Below are positions 62,655 to 64,000 of a DNA stretch of 64,000 nt, piece after piece. The stretch comes from Cellvibrio sp. UBA7661 (lineage in GTDB: Bacteria > Pseudomonadota > Gammaproteobacteria > Pseudomonadales > Cellvibrionaceae). Numbering within the stretch: position 1 is the stretch's first letter; each line of letters opens with the position of its first letter. Where the stretch lies: positions 593,350 through 657,349 of the forward strand of contig DLHT01000006.1 in NCBI GenBank assembly GCA_002483365.1, given 5' to 3'. Under the pieces are notes generated by a model, which did no database searches, was not told the origin of the DNA, and saw only the letters and a list, made by a program, of their open reading frames with translations. Both the position numbers and the translations under genes were made by a program.

Positions 62655-63734
62655 TTGGATACCAATTCTTTCCGTTTTCACGGAGTTAGGCACTGGCAAT
62701 ACCAGTCACATTTTTATCTAAATTTCAGGACTTTAAATTTGTCGCACGATTTTCCAGCGCTAGAAGAAACATTATCGAGTTTTGCGGTGAGAAATTTAAT
62801 GAGTTCGGGATTGATCGAAAGTGAGCAAATGGCAAAATGTCTATTTGTAAGAGATCTACCCAATAGCTGGAATCTTTGGCCAGCGTCTTCACCCGCAGTA
62901 CAGTCCATATTCCGAAAAAAGTTTGGCACTAGACAGTTTGATAAGATATTAAGAGCCCATACTCTGCTCCCAATGTATCAGCCCTTGGGCCCAGATGAAA
63001 TCACAGCGTCGATGGAGAAGTTATTATTGAACGGTCGCAACCGTCATATGTGTAGAAAAGACGGTCTCAAGACTATTAATATTGGCGAAAATTTAGAGTC
63101 AACAATTCGCTACTGCCCTCTTTGCTTCGATGAACAAGTATCGCAACATGGGTTTAACTGGTTCAAGCGAGATTGGTCGATTCCAGAGGTTCGGAGATGT
63201 GCCTTGCATCAGTGCGATTTAACAATCGCGTACTGTCCCTCATGCGAGAATCAGCGTCCACTGAGCTTGACGATTTCAGCGATGCAAGGCTACTGTGAAA
63301 AATGCGGTAACGATATCCGAAAAGTTACGTATGAACACGAAGATTCTGGTTACGCAACTTGGCTGATTGATCTATTGCATTATGAATTACCTCCCTTAAC
63401 AGTGGATGTGAGGAAAAATCTGTTGGGTCGTGCCTACCGAAAAATATTGGAAATTCAAGTTTATGAGAGAAGCTTGAAATCGGAGATGGCTAAATATTTT
63501 TCCGAAGAATACAGAATAAATGAAGCTGAAATCGCACGAGGTTGTCTGTTTCGCCAACGTCCTGTCATTACAAAGGACGAGTATGAGAGCAGATTTGTTA
63601 CAGATATAAGTAGTCGTGGAAGTATGGTTATGCGCTGCTTCGCGTATCCACTGTATTTAGCCTATCCCAAGTTCGAAACGTTTGTGAGAGAAGCATTTTA
63701 TCCGGGATGTGGCTTTTCACTCGCGCATAGATAG
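62655..63734 (+). CDS. TniQ/TnsD-family protein 2, second and divergent copy
   Basis: 359 residues from a TTG at 62655, 9 bp after the first tniQ gene. No ATG is available before residue 49. TniQ-type LSSFAVRNLMSSGLI is near residue 40. Two zinc ribbons follow: YCPLCFDEQVSQHGFNWFKRDWSIPEVRRCALHQCDLTIAYCPSC and GYCEKCGNDI. It shares the domain design but not the sequence of its neighbour. No helix-turn-helix like the first protein is evident at the C-terminus. A second TniQ protein could serve an alternative target path. Function inferred. Confidence 0.86.
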   Translation: MDTNSFRFHGVRHWQYQSHFYLNFRTLNLSHDFPALEETLSSFAVRNLMSSGLIESEQMAKCLFVRDLPNSWNLWPASSPAVQSIFRKKFGTRQFDKILRAHTLLPMYQPLGPDEITASMEKLLLNGRNRHMCRKDGLKTINIGENLESTIRYCPLCFDEQVSQHGFNWFKRDWSIPEVRRCALHQCDLTIAYCPSCENQRPLSLTISAMQGYCEKCGNDIRKVTYEHEDSGYATWLIDLLHYELPPLTVDVRKNLLGRAYRKILEIQVYERSLKSEMAKYFSEEYRINEAEIARGCLFRQRPVITKDEYESRFVTDISSRGSMVMRCFAYPLYLAYPKFETFVREAFYPGCGFSLAHR

Positions 63735-64000
63735 AATCTAATAATGAAACCACTTGGCGGAGAGAACTTCGACAATCGATTGTTGGACCCACTTGTATTG
63801 CCATAATTAGGTGTTTAGTAAATCAATCTACAGCCGCTATTGAAGATGGTTGTTAAGATGTATAAATTACGACCTGACAAAACGAAAGCCATGTTGCATA
63901 TTTGCACAACTCATCCCTAGCAGGCGTCTTTCAGTTGGCTTTTGTCTGGGACGAAAAAACCGCCCTTCGGCGGTTTCAGACCGCTGACAAACCCCTAGCC
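63735..64000. other. End of window after the tns operon, no gene seen
   Basis: This stretch has no coding frame of note on either strand. It contains neither CRISPR-like repeats nor a recognisable far transposon end. Its only structure is the hairpin at 63954-63976. Confidence 0.6.
63954..63976 (-). terminator. Rho-independent terminator for a minus-strand gene beyond the window
   Basis: AAACCGCC pairs with GGCGGTTT around a short loop (CTTC). On the minus strand the hairpin is followed by a T-run (AAAAAA on the plus strand, 63954-63959). It implies a convergent gene to the right. Confidence 0.75.

Larger units (their letters stand above)
56870..64000. mobile_element. Tn7-like transposon, glmS-proximal end and transposition genes; far end outside window
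   Basis: The element begins at TGTCCTCAGGG (56870) and contains tnsA, tnsB, tnsC and two tniQ/tnsD-family genes in one operon reading away from glmS, the layout of Tn7. No far end with a matching ...ACA plus CCTGC is seen up to 64000, so cargo lies to the right. A minus-strand terminator at 63954-63976 shows that at least one cargo gene reads towards the operon. Confidence 0.9.

Noticed and set aside
56847..64000. CRISPR array or cas genes belonging to the Tn7-like element
   Set aside because: No direct repeats with spacers and no Cas motif are visible in this part. If present they lie beyond the window.
63900..64000. CCCTAGC occurring twice near the right edge as a possible transposon end
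   Set aside because: It does not match the TGT...ACA terminus or the CCTGC duplication, so two chance copies are more likely.

Overview
The window looks like the replication-origin region of a gammaproteobacterial chromosome, most likely a Cellvibrio-type member of the Cellvibrionaceae. This is inferred from three things. The core gene order is gyrB-recF-dnaN-dnaA // rpmH-rnpA-yidD-yidC-mnmE-mnmG-rsmG-parA-parB-atpIBEFHAGDC, then glmU, a DeoR-family regulator and glmS, as in Pseudomonas and relatives. Secreted glycoside hydrolases of families GH43, GH13 and GH9 are interspersed. The exported enzymes carry lipoprotein signals and serine-rich linkers, which are typical of Cellvibrio and Saccharophagus.

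Positions 1-5900 form an accessory defence-like region. A very large minus-strand gene, cut by the left edge, encodes a nucleoside-phosphorylase-like domain, a NACHT NTPase, pentapeptide repeats and a WD40 propeller made of nearly identical 42-residue units. The units differ at only a few positions. This architecture and this repeat behaviour recall the fungal NLR (HNWD-type) allorecognition proteins. A Fic AMP-transferase with an array of five phased CTATACAY half-sites lies next to it. Positions 5926-18450 mix metabolism (leuA and an Lrp-type regulator), a GH43 lipoprotein, a Xre/RES toxin-antitoxin pair with a perfect 14-bp-arm operator, a CAP-domain lipoprotein, a frameshifted muramidase gene followed by a small exported protein (a candidate effector-immunity pair), and a GH13 amylase with three N-terminal starch-binding-like modules.

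Positions 18700-42440 are the conserved core: replication initiation and gyrase (minus strand), the rpmH-yidC-mnmE run, mnmG-rsmG-parAB and the complete F1Fo ATP synthase operon (plus strand). Two parS-like sites lie inside recF. DnaA boxes occur both in the dnaA-rpmH gap and in the 774-bp mnmE-mnmG gap, so either could be oriC. Positions 42490-54000 hold further accessory genes: GH43, glmU, a tandem formylglycine-generating-enzyme-like protein divergent from a CadC-like regulator, a GH9 cellulase, a membrane AraC regulator and a serine hydrolase.

glmR and glmS (54036-56846) are followed by a Tn7-like transposon inserted in attTn7. A terminus beginning TGT starts 23 bp after the glmS stop codon, and genes for TnsA, TnsB, TnsC and two different TniQ/TnsD-family proteins follow in one tightly packed operon. 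The element runs off the right edge. The last 266 bp contain no gene but end in a hairpin terminator for a minus-strand gene coming from outside the window, presumably cargo. The most unusual items are the self-similar, hypervariable-position WD40 NLR at the left edge and the dual-TniQ Tn7-like element at the right edge.
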